From: Lingula anatina
Taxonomy: Eukaryota > Brachiopoda > Lingulata > Lingulida > Lingulidae
Direction of reading: 5' to 3'
DNA length: 60,000 bases
Assembly (NCBI RefSeq): GCF_001039355.2
Contig: NW_019775391.1
Span: forward strand, 952,169 to 1,012,168
Under the pieces are notes generated by a model. That model was not told the DNA's origin. It worked only from the letters and a program-made list of their open reading frames with translations, and searched no databases. The position numbers and the translations under genes were made by a program. This document shows positions 11,281-25,703 of this stretch, piece after piece (within the stretch, counting starts at the first letter, position 1; each line of letters begins with the position of its first letter).

Positions 11281-14200
11281 GCACTTTTACGGATAACACG
11301 ATAAGTGGAAAACCATTTTACCTTTTGACTTGAAACTTGCAGAACTGATGAATATTCATAATACCCAGGTCAAGTTCGAAAAACAGCATGATCGGGTCAC
11401 TTTTAGGGAATTTATGCTGTTTTTTCCCTTTTTTCAGCATGTATGCAGCACCGATAACACGATAAGTGGAAAACAATTTTACCTTTTGGCNCTTTGCTGC
11501 CTTGTTGACTTGTTGGTTTTACTTCGGTGAGTTGTTGGGATAAGTCCGTTGTAAAGCGTGCATTAACTTCCTCTGTATTTATGGAAATTAGTCTGTTGAG
11601 GTTGTGACTTGGCATAAGATATACATTTGCCAAAGTTTTACCAGTAACAAGTGCAGCTAGGTAGTCGAGACCACCTGGATTGTCTTTTGATGCAGTTTCT
11701 GAGACAAATAATAAATTTATGATTAAAGTTAGCATGACTGAAAGTATAAGTTTATTTCAGACACCTGTAGTAATTCATTGGAAGTTAAGAGGTTTTGCCA
11801 AAATAAACCTCGTCTTATTAAAAGCCTGATAATTTCTTACTGGGCTTTTTCATAAATAATGCAGTTGGATTTTGTTGCTTCGGCAGTGGAGTTAAGACCC
11901 CACCCCCCTTTAAGATCCTGGATACAGCTGTATTGGTCACTTAGTGCCCTATGTAGCCAGATAAATCCAGATTTATAACTAGTAGAACATTAAAATGCTA
12001 TGTCCATATTTACTGACAGAGTCTGAGAGAGAGTTTGGTTAATGTTTTACAGTTGGCACTAGTTTGACTTGTAAATATACTGCAACCTGATTAAATTTTA
12101 ACCCAAGTGAATGAGATACAGTTGGTTTGCAGGAATGTACTTTTTGATCTTTCTTCATGATGTATAGATTTTTTGCCTTTGAATGAATATTGCCAGTACA
12201 ACCTTGTGATGTTAGTAACTTAAGGTAGCAAGTCAAAGTGGAACGAAACAAGATATCAAATTTTTATGTGTAATGAGGCAAATTGCCAAGTATTGAAAAG
12301 AATCGAAACTGAAAGCAGTATTTTTTTTTTTAGCAGAGCGCTTTGTGTGCTCAGAAATGTTTTGTTCGAAATCATCATCGTCATGTGTGTGATCGAGGTT
12401 AGACTATGTACACTTATGTAGGAATTATCATGTACTGAAGTAATGCAGATACAATATCTTTCCATTTGAAGGTCTCCTGTGTCAGAGCATCATGTGCTTT
12501 AGCACACTTTAGCCAGGTCTCTGTCACCTGTGTGTTCACCAAGTACTTGAGATATTGACATGTGGAGTGCACTTGTGTTTGCATAGTCTGGAGTGTCATT
12601 ATGGTCAATATCTCAGGGGGGAGGGGGGGGGGGGGCACGTGTTGTGTGTGTGTTGATGGGGAGGGTTTCATAGGTACAAATTACTCCTACCAATGGCAAT
12701 GACAACTGAACAAAAGCATTCATTTAATGCCCCTCCTATATATAGTCATAACTTCAGAGTTTATTAAAGGGAGACATTGAAGATAAAGGTTTTATAATAA
12801 CTTTATTCCCAGAAACCTTCCAATTTTTGAAAAAATAAAATTTTCAAAAATATTTCTCAATATCACAAATGGAGCAAATGGGGACCAATTAAATATTTAA
12901 AGTTGAATACCTACTTTCTTATAATTTTGCTATTACACAACATGTCATTTGCAATTTTAACTTCATTGGTTTTTAATTGTTTTTACTGAATATATTTACA
13001 GACAGTGACTCCAGAAAACTTCCTGAGTGTATTGCAAGGTAACAAGAAGGCTCTCGGCAATCTGGGCAGTGGGAAGGTGATTAACAGGTAGGTACTTTAG
13101 AGAGAAACCTTGGTAAACTTGGTTAGTAAACACATTTTGCATTTTAACTTTTGATACATAACTAGTGTCATTAGAATGACTCTCCAACATACCATAAAGT
13201 TTTCACTATGGAGTTTATTGGAAAGAATTATTTTATCATTATTACAGTATCAATGTGTTAAGAATATGAATACTTTTCAGTGGGCCCAATGACCACATAT
13301 TTGTCAATTTTGTGGACCATGGTGGACCAGGGGTGCTGGCATTTCCTCGTGGGGAGGTATAATAATTGATATTAATTGATTAAAATATCATGGAATCACT
13401 CTAAAGATATTAGAGGGAATTATTGATGCCATTGAAAAAAATAGATATCATTATTTAGAGTTAGGAGATAAGCAACCTGCATTTTTTGTGCTCACACAGT
13501 TTGTTATTTCATTTTTGTCACATTAAAATGCACCATTTATTTTTCTTTTATGTGAATGTGAATAATATTTAAATTAATGTTCTCTTTATTTTAGCTTCAT
13601 GCCAAAGCTTTGAACAAAGCTTTGAAAGACATGTATGATAAAAAGAAATTTGCAAAGGTAAGATGATTTTTACCTGAAGGGTTATTCATGAAATAAAAGG
13701 CACACAGAAAGGTCCATAAGAAGTTTTTAAAAATTAATGTCTTCTTAAGGGTCACCACGTCAACAAAGTGTCAACAGATATAAGATAAAAGTTACCTAAT
13801 GCATTGTTCCTTTACATTGGGTTAAGAAGAAAAAATTAACATACATAATATTTTTAAGATAGGATTTAGATGGAGGGATGGTCTTCAGATTACTAAAACA
13901 TTGTTTGTTGCATCATTTTCATTTGTATTTATATAAAACCATACAAAAATATAAAAGTATATTAAGCCAAACAAAGCAAATGTTTATCAACACTGTTTCT
14001 TTATTGTGTTGAATATTTAAAAATTAAAATTTTCTTTTCACAGATGGTGCTGTACATAGAAGCTTGTGAATCTGGGTCAATGGTGGCTAACCTCCTGCCA
14101 AAGAATATTAATGGTACGAAATTCATAAAATGCACCAAATTGCTTTCAATTGTTGTCGTAATTAAAAAGAAATGGGACATGTACAACATGATATACTTTG

Positions 14201-14695
14201 TGTGTGTGTGAATAGCATTTTTCACTGCAGTCTAAATATGTCAGGCTTATTGTAATTTTGGTTGTTTCAGTGTATGCAACTACTGCTTCCAACCCCAAGG
14301 AATCCTCCTATGCCTGTTTTTATGACAAGGAAAGAGAGACATACTTGGGGGATGTCTACAGTGTCAAATGGATGGAAGATTCTGATAAAGTAAGAATGTA
14401 AAGTTGAGCTTTGTCAGACTGTATTTACTTTATATTTAATCAAACGTACTAAAAAAAATTTTTTTTCTGTTAAGAACAATTATTTAGCAAACCAACACAT
14501 AAACTTTAATTTTAAGAAATTGTTATCATCATATTTAATGCCTTCAAATTTGATTTTAGGAAAATCTCCAAAAAGAAACCCTTAAGAAGCAATTTCGTAT
14601 TGTGAAAGAAGAAACAAACACGAGTCATGTTATGGAATATGGAGATCTGGTAAGAGAGTGAGTTTGGCTTTAGAACATTCAGAATGTCTTTAGCT

Positions 14696-14737
<42 letters not shown>

Positions 14738-16206
14738 TCAGCCTAATTAAATCTTTTTCCTCTTTTTTCATTTTGTTAGAAAATCTGGGATGGGGATGGG
14801 TCTTCTTGTTTAGCTGTCAGAAAGTCTCGTCCCTGATGATGAATCAAGCTGGCTGTCATGGGCCACAAGTAATACGGTTTATTTTTCATAAAAACTTGAG
14901 TAGGGACATTTTAGCTATGTTTAACAAACATTTTTAGTTCTGATCTGGTGGTCCAAAGTCACCTGGTCTATCTATAATATTAAGTATAGGCTCTATTGGC
15001 CTGAAGCACATACGGTAATGCACTATCAAAAGGTATCTTTACACTGCATTGTTTTTTCCAGTCTATAGCGGAATCAACTGTGGCAGAGTTCCAGGGAGGC
15101 AAGGCAACGCCACCTAAGGAGTATCCCCCAGTCCCTGTAAGTGTGAACAAGACTTCTGCTTTTCAAAGACAAGATTAAGCAGTGTCTGTGCTTTCCTCAA
15201 AGCTGGCTTTTATTTAGATTTTTGTAAATGAAATGAAATGAAAGTTACACTGTTGTTCTTTTAAGCTGTTTTGAGGTCATAAAAATAATAACCCTGAAAT
15301 GATAATAGTCTAAATATTTTAGCCTTGTAGTATAATTTTTTGCAATATCAGCAGAAGAAAATTCTATTTTTTCGCCTTTTTTTGAACAAAATTAATTTTC
15401 AGCCCAATGACTTAAGGCTGATGTACCAACAAAAGAAAACTGTATTTTACATCTGTTTTCCTTTTAGCTGGACGCAGTGCCTTCCCCTGATGTTCCCATG
15501 GCTATTCTGTACCACAGACTGGAGGCTGCCAAAACTGAGGAACAGAGAGAAGAAATTAGACAAGAGATGGAAAAAATACAACTAGTAGGTCTTCACAGAA
15601 ATTTAACTGTCACTCATAAAATTGAGAAGTATACTTGAAACAAAGTAGATTATTCAGAAAAAAAACAAAAAGTTGCTGTCTTAATGACTTTTGTATTGCA
15701 TTTGTGTGTGTGTGTGTGTGCACGCACGCATGCGCGCTCATATCTTGTAGTAACAGATTCTATATTGCAAATATTTCAGAATAAGGATAAAGTCATGATA
15801 ACTATGAAACACATAGCAGGTTATGCAACTAAAGATCATGTTCAGGCGGCCAGAGTCCTGCAGTCACAACTTCCTTTAATCAAACACGACTGCTATGAAC
15901 CTGTGGCAAGACATTTCCTCAGTGAATGCTTCAAAGTCAGTGAGGTAAGTTACACTGGTTCCAAACTTGACTTTGTTTCAAAAATATATGTGATTTGAAA
16001 ATGACTTAAATCTTACATTTGTAATTTGAAAACTTATAAAGTGTGATATGTGAAGTGTTATTTGTTGATGCCAGATCTTCTTGATAACATTACAGAATGA
16101 ATATGCCCTACGCCACCTTTACGTCCTAGTAAACCTTTGCCAGGAAAATGTACCACAAGAAACTATCATAAGTGCCATGGAGAAAGCATGCAAGAAGGTG
16201 GAGTAA
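9202..16206 (+). CDS. LGMN: Legumain (asparaginyl endopeptidase, family C13)
   Basis: Thirteen exons with matching phases: 9202-9366, 9633-9730, 10016-10097, 13002-13087, 13281-13356, 13595-13657, 14044-14113, 14271-14389, 14560-14649, 15062-15136, 15468-15584, 15780-15944 and 16096-16206. They encode about 438 residues; human legumain has 433. A signal peptide ([19 protein letters not shown]) leads the protein. The catalytic dyad is visible: His157 in FVDHGGPG and Cys198 in [10 protein letters not shown]. Other family blocks are [36 protein letters not shown] and [14 protein letters not shown], and in the C-terminal prodomain [14 protein letters not shown]. In the family it is a lysosomal cysteine protease that cleaves after Asn and is activated by loss of the C-terminal prodomain at acid pH. 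The RGD of human legumain is not kept: the aligned place reads QGN. Intron 3 is large (2.9 kb) and carries repeats and an assembly gap. Transcription converges with YY1. Confidence 0.96.
10944..11490. repeat. 244 bp tandem repeat with palindrome and CGTCGC array, about 2.2 copies
   Basis: Two full units start near 10944 and 11188, and a partial third (about 11450-11490) stops at the N. Each full unit opens with a perfect 26 bp palindrome, TGTACAGACACA-GA-TGTGTCTGTACA (10950-10975 and 11194-11219). A CGTCGC-type trinucleotide array follows, then a conserved GATAACACGATAAGTGGAAA block. It resembles a mobile or satellite unit rather than a gene; the Arg-rich and Asp-rich open frames across it are by-products of the trinucleotide array. 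Confidence 0.85.
11491..11491. other. Single N: assembly join
   Basis: One ambiguous base at the end of the tandem array in LGMN intron 3. The partial third repeat unit ends exactly here, so sequence (for example more repeat units) may be missing. Confidence 0.85.
11492..11698 (-). other. Unrecognised protein-like fragment beside the gap
   Basis: On the minus strand, an acceptor-like TTATTTGTCTCAG is followed by an open frame of about 69 codons that runs into the N. It contains [38 protein letters not shown] and [18 protein letters not shown]. The composition looks like real protein rather than chance AT-rich translation. I do not recognise it. It may be a nested gene exon or a decayed transposon ORF. 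Confidence 0.35.
14697..14736. repeat. Poly-T tract (40 nt)
   Basis: Homopolymer T in the LGMN intron after exon 9, well upstream of the next acceptor. Confidence 0.97.
15703..15737. repeat. TG / CACGCATGCGCG alternating purine-pyrimidine tract
   Basis: A (TG)n run passes into CACGCACGCATGCGCGC, all alternating purine and pyrimidine. It lies in the LGMN intron before exon 12. Such tracts can adopt left-handed DNA; that is a property of the composition only. Confidence 0.8.
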
Positions 16207-18484
16207 GTGGATTGGCAGCCTCTAGAGTATAAACAGTGATTCCATACCATCCAATTTCTGTCACCATTAGCTCTGGAGAAGTTAAACATGTCCATGATTT
16301 TAACTATTACTTTTATGTAAACTGGATCAATGAAAACTATGTAAATTGCCATGTGCTATGCAACCAAAATATGGGAAGTGCATTTCAATATTTACCAGAT
16401 CTTCATGCTTTTCATTTAATTGGATTTTTTGTCTCTATGTTAAATTTTGAGTATTTTATAATATGTGCATTTTTAATCAACTTCATATCTGTTTCACTTA
16501 TGGCTATATTTTTATCCAAAGGACTGATAGTTTTATGGCAAATCCCCAGATAGTATACCACAATTTTAAATTGCATTTATTGTTCAAACATTAATTCTCA
16601 TTGCATTTTTAGACACAGAGCAGTTTAGTTAATTCCTTCGTGAACAGTTTTATTAGTGAACTGAATAAAAGCAACAATGTGACTCATTTTTAGTGATTTT
16701 ACAATGGCCTTTAAGATGCGTACAGTGCACTGCAGTATATTGAGCACATGCATTTATCAGGATCTGTTATTAGAAATCCAGTAGTTTTTAAGACATCAAT
16801 TTGTACAGCTCTTTGCTCTGTAATCATTCCATTGTTCCAAGACCAGATCTGACCCCTCTTTGGTTTAACAAAAGTGTTCCATAAAGATTCGCTGTACATC
16901 TAAGTGATTGTTTTTTTGTGAAATAGGGGGGAGGGTATTTAATTTGGCTGTTTATTAGACACATTTATTTCCCACTAATCAATTTTAACATTATATTCCA
17001 GAGTTAGATCTGAAACAATTTGTTTAACACGAGTGTTCTGTAATAAAGTTCTGGATGTGTAAGAATTTTTTTAAATTTTATTTTGTAATCAAGTTTGATT
17101 CATTGTGTCATCATGTTTATATCAAGTGAAATAGTTTTTCATGTTAACAGGACTTTGTCATTCCTCATGTCATATCCGAGAATACTAAAACAGAAGTATA
17201 CTGTGCATGATTAAATTTGATGGCTGTGATTAAAATTTAGGCAATTTTACTATTTATATATGGATGGTTACTAATTAGATGGAAATAAATTATTTATAAT
17301 AAGTAATTTCATCTTTTCTGTTTCAATTGTGAATGCAGACATCCCATTTCAACTACTGCAGCAAAGACAGATATTTTAGTTTCTTTTGTTTTTGCACTCC
17401 CTAAAAACTTAACTATGTATTAACAGCATGTATCTGCCATGTCCAGTTTCGGCAAACAAATACTACTACAAATGTGCCTGCCTTTCATAATTTGAGATTA
17501 AACACTGACAATAATTAGGGAAGCTCCTTTAAATCTCTAAAACTCTAGGCATTAAATGTGAAAGTTTAGTGAAAGGAATAAGTCTCAAAGTAACTTCAAA
17601 TTAAGTGTTGTGAGAGTAAAAGTAAATTAACAAACTCATTTTTCACATTTTAAAAACAAGATATAATTTTGTGGCAAACACTTTGCAGCCACCATTATAA
17701 TATAGAAAAACATTACATATATGTAGACATGTTCACTTTCAGGTGAATTGATATCTTGTGCATATAAAGTTCTGGTAACACATTAATCATTTATGTACAA
17801 ACCTGCACTCAACAAACCATCAATTTTACATTTTCTAACCTATGAAATATTTTTTGTCAGTTTGCCAATAACCAGCTGCTGTCATAAAATGTGTTGTTTC
17901 CCCTGCCATATTTAGAAAAGGTGTCTATTGTACCCTTGTTAAAATCAAACAAGCTGGCAAACAGCATTAAATAATAGGAAAGCTGCTTCAATCATGACAA
18001 ACTCCAGTCACAATTACCCCAGTGACAGTAAATATTTACAACATTTTATACAATTCTAAGTCTTAGTTTGAAGATGACCCCCCTTGCCCTATTATTGGCA
18101 GGTAACTGACAAATGCTCACAGACTTTAAAATAAATAGGTTACGATATATGATTACAATCTAAACTTCACAGTCTGTTTTATACTCCAAAGCCTGCTATA
18201 CTGAAGTCTCTTGAATGGTCAAGATAACCAGCAGAAAAAGGTATCACCTATCACAATGTCAAACCATTTGACTATGTACACTACAGTCTATTCCTGATAC
18301 TACACCAGAGGGCTGCTGGCAATATAAATACTAAAATTGTCAGAGGTTGTGAAACACACACACAAAAAAATAATAATAAAAATAAAAAACTAGACAACTG
18401 CGAGTTGCCAACCAACTGCTGATTGTGATGTGTGTTCCAATGACATCTAATTGTAAATAATGGGACCTATTTCTTGTGGTGAAA
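16207..18484. other. LGMN 3' UTR and convergent LGMN/YY1 intergenic region
   Basis: No coding exon seen. AATAAA occurs at 16664-16669 and again near 17042, so the LGMN transcript may end at either. The left part is likely LGMN 3' UTR and the right part (to 18484) YY1 3' UTR on the other strand; the two genes meet tail-to-tail. Confidence 0.6.
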
Positions 18485-21393
<2,909 letters not shown>

Positions 21394-24116
21394 ATGGGTG
21401 CCCAGTGTACCAGGACAGATTTCGAATGGGTGTATACACAAGAACCCCATGCGACAAGGCGAAAAGAAATACTTGGTAAGAAGGTTTACAAGGGAGATTT
21501 AAATATATCTAACTGATTAAACTAGGGTCCTTAACGATATGCAAGAATTTAAACTTGATATTGAGCCGAACTTCTCTTGATTATATAAATGTGCTACATG
21601 CACTCTTTGTTTTAGATATTATATAGTGATATTGATATAGTTTCATAACTTGAAAATGTGAAACCCAACTGTTAATGTTGTGTAAGGTGGGATGGGATCA
21701 TTCTCTGGACGCGTAACTTACGTAAGGGCAATTTCATAATCAATGAAGCTTTTGTCAAGTTTAAAGATGATTCTGAAGAAGCATATAAAATTGTCTTTAA
21801 GCAAGCATCTAAGTAGCAAAATTCTAAAATCAATTCCAAAGCATTGGTCAATGTAATAGAAGCCCTCCTATACACTTTTTTGTTAAAATATTTGCCATGT
21901 ATATGGTTGATAAGTTACTGGTATTAGATGGAAATGGTTTAATTGGATGCACTTGCCCTATAAACTTAATAATTTAATGAATATACCCAAGTCAGATCTA
22001 AATTACTTTCAATCTAACTTACTAGAGGTATGTTTTGTGAAATGCCTTCATCACATAATCTGAAATTGATGATTTTCTTTCTCCCTACTGAAGTGGGTGT
22101 GGCACACATGCTTTATCGTATGTTAGGTCCAATATTACAAGTCAGGTGGCATTTATCTGCCTTTATTTTAGATTATTTAATTTGTTTTTTTCACTGTAAC
22201 TTGTCATTTTACACTATTTTTTCTTATTTTCTTCCAGCAAAGTATCCTGAGGTAAAACAGCTGATGGGGATTGACCCCAAACTAAAGTATATAGTCACAG
22301 CTATGGTGTTAGCCCAAGTGGTAACAGCTTATTTCATGAGAGATGCATCATGGGGACTCATACTACTAGTGGGTTATTGCTGGGGTGGTGTAATAAACCA
22401 CTCCATGACTTTAGCCATTCATGAGATATCACATAATCTTGCTTTTGGACACTCCAAGCCACTGTGGAATCGTTTTCTAGGAATGTTTGGAAATCTTCCC
22501 CTTGGGATTCCATACTCCATCTCTTTTAAGAAATATCATCTAGAGCACCACAGATACCAAGGAGATGATGAACTTGATGTTGATATCCCCACCAAACTTG
22601 AAGGCAGACTTTTCCATTCGACATTTACTAAGTTCATATGGGTGCTCCTACAGCCTTTCTTTTATGCACTGCGCCCATTGTTCTTGAGACCAAAGAAGAT
22701 AGAAATGTTGGAAGTTATAAACTTCCTTATGCAGCTTGTATTTGATGTTCTTATCTACTATTTCTTTGGCTGGCGTTCACTGGCTTACTTGGTTTGTGGC
22801 ACTTTTCTTGCCATGGGTCTTCACCCAGTTGCTGGGCATTTTATATCTGAGCACTATATGTTTAAGAAGGGGTACGAGACCTACTCCTACTATGGCATCC
22901 TGAACTGCATCACTTTCAACGTGGGTTACCATAACGAGCATCATGACTTCCCTAATGTGCCTGGTTGTAATCTACCCAAGGTAAGATCTTTTTGTTAAAG
23001 ATTCTCTTTAAATAGTGTGCTCTTTCAGACAAATATAAAGATTTAATCAGCTTAGAAATCACTCATTGACATTTTTGTCTCTGTACAAAATACATTTCTT
23101 CCTTTTACTGGTTGATTTTTATTTAAGTTTTCTTGATCTAGTTTGAACAATTATTATTTTGCAACTTAACGACTGTTTGGAAGTCATTACATATTCACAC
23201 CATGTGACATTAAACTAAAAAAAATAGTTTTTAATGATCTAAGTAAATGTTTTTCCCTAAACAACATTCCAGTCTCCAAGTCATTATTTTATGATTAATT
23301 TCTAAACAAATGGGAGGAAGGAGACAACTTTGCTATCAGAGCATGAGTAAAAGCAGGCGTGTCAGGTGTTGTGAGCTCAAACACGTATTCCCTGCATGAT
23401 GATAAACATGCTTTACCTGTACTCTGCTCACTGCAGCGTGATTTGTTTGTTTGAGCCAGACAAATTAAATCTGCAGATCAGGCACTGAATGAATACTAGT
23501 GTGTGCATTTCTGCACTGCCAAGTGCAATTTTATAGTGATTTAATCTTGTTAGCATTCTCCTCAAGCCAGCAAAAGATTTTGAGATATAAGTCACAGTAA
23601 TTATCTCTAAATTTGAACAGAATAAATCAGTTTAGTTTAGTATTCCCAAAACAAAACTTTTCAATGTTCCTTATAACGCAAATCTGAATTTTTTTTCATG
23701 TTCCGAAATATCGATTTATCCTAAAAAAAGAATAGATATATTTAAAAGTTAAGAGTAATAACCCCATGCAGCCTTCAGCTTTAACAAGCTGTTGACAAAA
23801 TTTTGGAAAAAAAACTTTCTTCATTATTCACACCAGAAAAAAATGTTTAAAACATTCTCTCTCTCTCTCTCTCTTAAAAAAGTGATAAGGAGGAGACATG
23901 TTCTGTGTAATGTGTAGGATAACCATGTTGATATCTGACATTGTTCTCTCATTTCAGGTCAAAGAGATAGCACCAGAGTACTACAACAATCTACCCTGTC
24001 ACCACTCCTGGTCTAAAGTCATATGGGACTTCATCACTGACCCTGACATTGGTCCATACGCCCGTGTCAAGAGACCGGCTCAGTTCTCCCAGGGGACACA
24101 GACAAAGAGCGATTAA
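21394..24116 (+). CDS. DEGS1: Sphingolipid delta(4)-desaturase, DES1 type
   Basis: Three exons: 21394-21475, 22238-22980 and 23958-24116, giving about 327 residues (human DEGS1 has 323). The start [19 protein letters not shown] matches the family N-terminus, with Gly2 and Thr6 fitting an N-myristoylation site. The three histidine boxes of the membrane fatty-acyl desaturase/hydroxylase fold are complete: HEISH (89-93), HLEHH (128-132) and HNEHH (259-263). Several hydrophobic segments flank them (about 45-85, 160-175, 190-225). In the family the enzyme sits in the ER and, with cytochrome b5, puts the 4,5-trans double bond into dihydroceramide to make ceramide. The Asn in HNEHH is of DES1 type; from memory DES2 has HVEHH. 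The frame is open 208 nt upstream of exon 2, to an ATG at 22030, so an alternative start in intron 1 is possible. Convergent with kanadaptin. Confidence 0.95.
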
Positions 24117-25703
24117 AATCACTTGCCTAACATTGTGCTATTATAGTGAAAATTGAAATTTCCAATGAAGCCACCCTCAAAATGGAAATAGAGGACTGTT
24201 CATTAACACCCAGGACAGTAAAAATCAGAAATAAGAAGCTCAAAACAAGGTTGATAGAGACTGTTATAAAGAAAAAATTGCTTAAATTCTTAGAAAAATG
24301 TTTTACTGTATAAAAGTCTAACATGCTTTGTGTCTTCTATCATTGTGTTAAGAAACATTCAGTTTTATACATCTTTAAGAGAACTTCATCTCATAGGTGA
24401 TGGTTTCAAGATATTTTGGCTTCTTGATTCAGTATTATTAAACTAATGAGAGCTTAGATTTTTTTGAGACTGCTTTTTATACCTTTATTATAAGCCGTGA
24501 TTAACTTTTGTATTTCATTTTTATGGTGCATAGATGTTTTGTGTTGCAAAGAAGTCTTGTACTTTACTTAAATGATAAAAAAATAGATAATAAATAAAAA
24601 TGTGTCCATTAAATGTTTGAAAATTATTTAATCTCTATTTGTTCCCCTTTTCTTATGGAAATGATAACTGAATTTTTACTGTTCAGTAATGATAGGAGTA
24701 AAGAGTGAAACACCTTTATCTTTAATTCATGTTCCCAAACTTAAATCAGCATGATTTGAAAAATCTAACCTAAAGAAGTCCCATTTTTGGTTGTCAGATG
24801 TGCCAAATAAGTGTATATGTCTCCAATCATTTGGTCACTTGTAAAATGTAATCCAGAAATACTCGATATTTTTTTTCATACAGTGCAAAATGTGTTGCTT
24901 TGCCTCCATGTACAAATTTTAACTAAAAAAATAAAACTAATTTGCTACTTTCAACCTCTCTTTTTATGTTTTATCTAGTATGAATACATTTAAATGACTG
25001 TATGTAGTTGTAAGTGTATGAATCTGATTGCAGGGATGGGTCAAGAAATGATTCACAAATCTGGGGAATTAAATTTTTTTTTCTGAAGGAAAAGTCCTGT
25101 TTAAAGTACCTTTAACATTAGTAAATTTTGAAAATTTTATCTTTGTTATATTATATATAGTTTGCACCAATTCAATGCCACCTTTGCCCCTAAAATGATA
25201 AAGTTGCCACATATGACAGAGGCTTGTCAGCTATGAGGGAAGAAAGGCACAGGTGGTTGGCAGAGTTACCAAGTGTCTTTAAGAGAGCAGGCAAAAAAAA
25301 ACTACAAAAGAAAAGTCAATTAGTTAACTGTTTGATCCACTTACTTCAACATTATCTATTTATTTACAATGAAATATCTGCAATAATGGTTCACATTTAT
25401 TGAATTGCATCATTAGCATTAGCAGCTTCTCTCTTAAAACAGAAGAAAAAGTTGAGCGACCAGACGAAATGCTAAACAAGCACTGTTCACTTCTGACAAA
25501 TAAACCATAAGAGAGGGTCAGTGGATGAAACAATTTATCACTGTCCTCTTTTTCCTTCCTAATCTGCACCACATCGTCCTGTGTAACAAATGTTTTATCC
25601 CCAGTTAGAGGTCCTCTACAATGAGCTCATGGCTGAAGTTGACATGGTCCCCATCTCTCTGGGAGTGCCAGGAAGGGGAGAGAGGGGGGGCATCACAGTG
25701 CCT
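24117..25703. other. DEGS1 / kanadaptin convergent intergenic region
   Basis: AT-rich, no exon-like frame found. The left part is DEGS1 3' UTR. On the minus strand the TTTATT near 25356 reads AATAAA and may end the kanadaptin transcript about 350 nt after its stop. Confidence 0.55.
24589..24594 (+). terminator. Likely DEGS1 polyadenylation signal
   Basis: AATAAATAAAA about 470 nt after the DEGS1 stop. A second AATAAA-like hexamer lies further on, near 24928. Choice between them cannot be made from sequence alone. Confidence 0.5.

Noticed and set aside
10984-11304. Arg-rich and Asp/Gly-rich open frames across the CGTCGC arrays
   Set aside because: They are translations of a trinucleotide repeat within a tandem unit, not protein genes.
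22030-22237. N-terminal extension of the DEGS1 open frame
   Set aside because: The canonical exon 1 at 21394-21475 matches the family N-terminus exactly and has a good donor, so the intronic extension is not part of the main protein.
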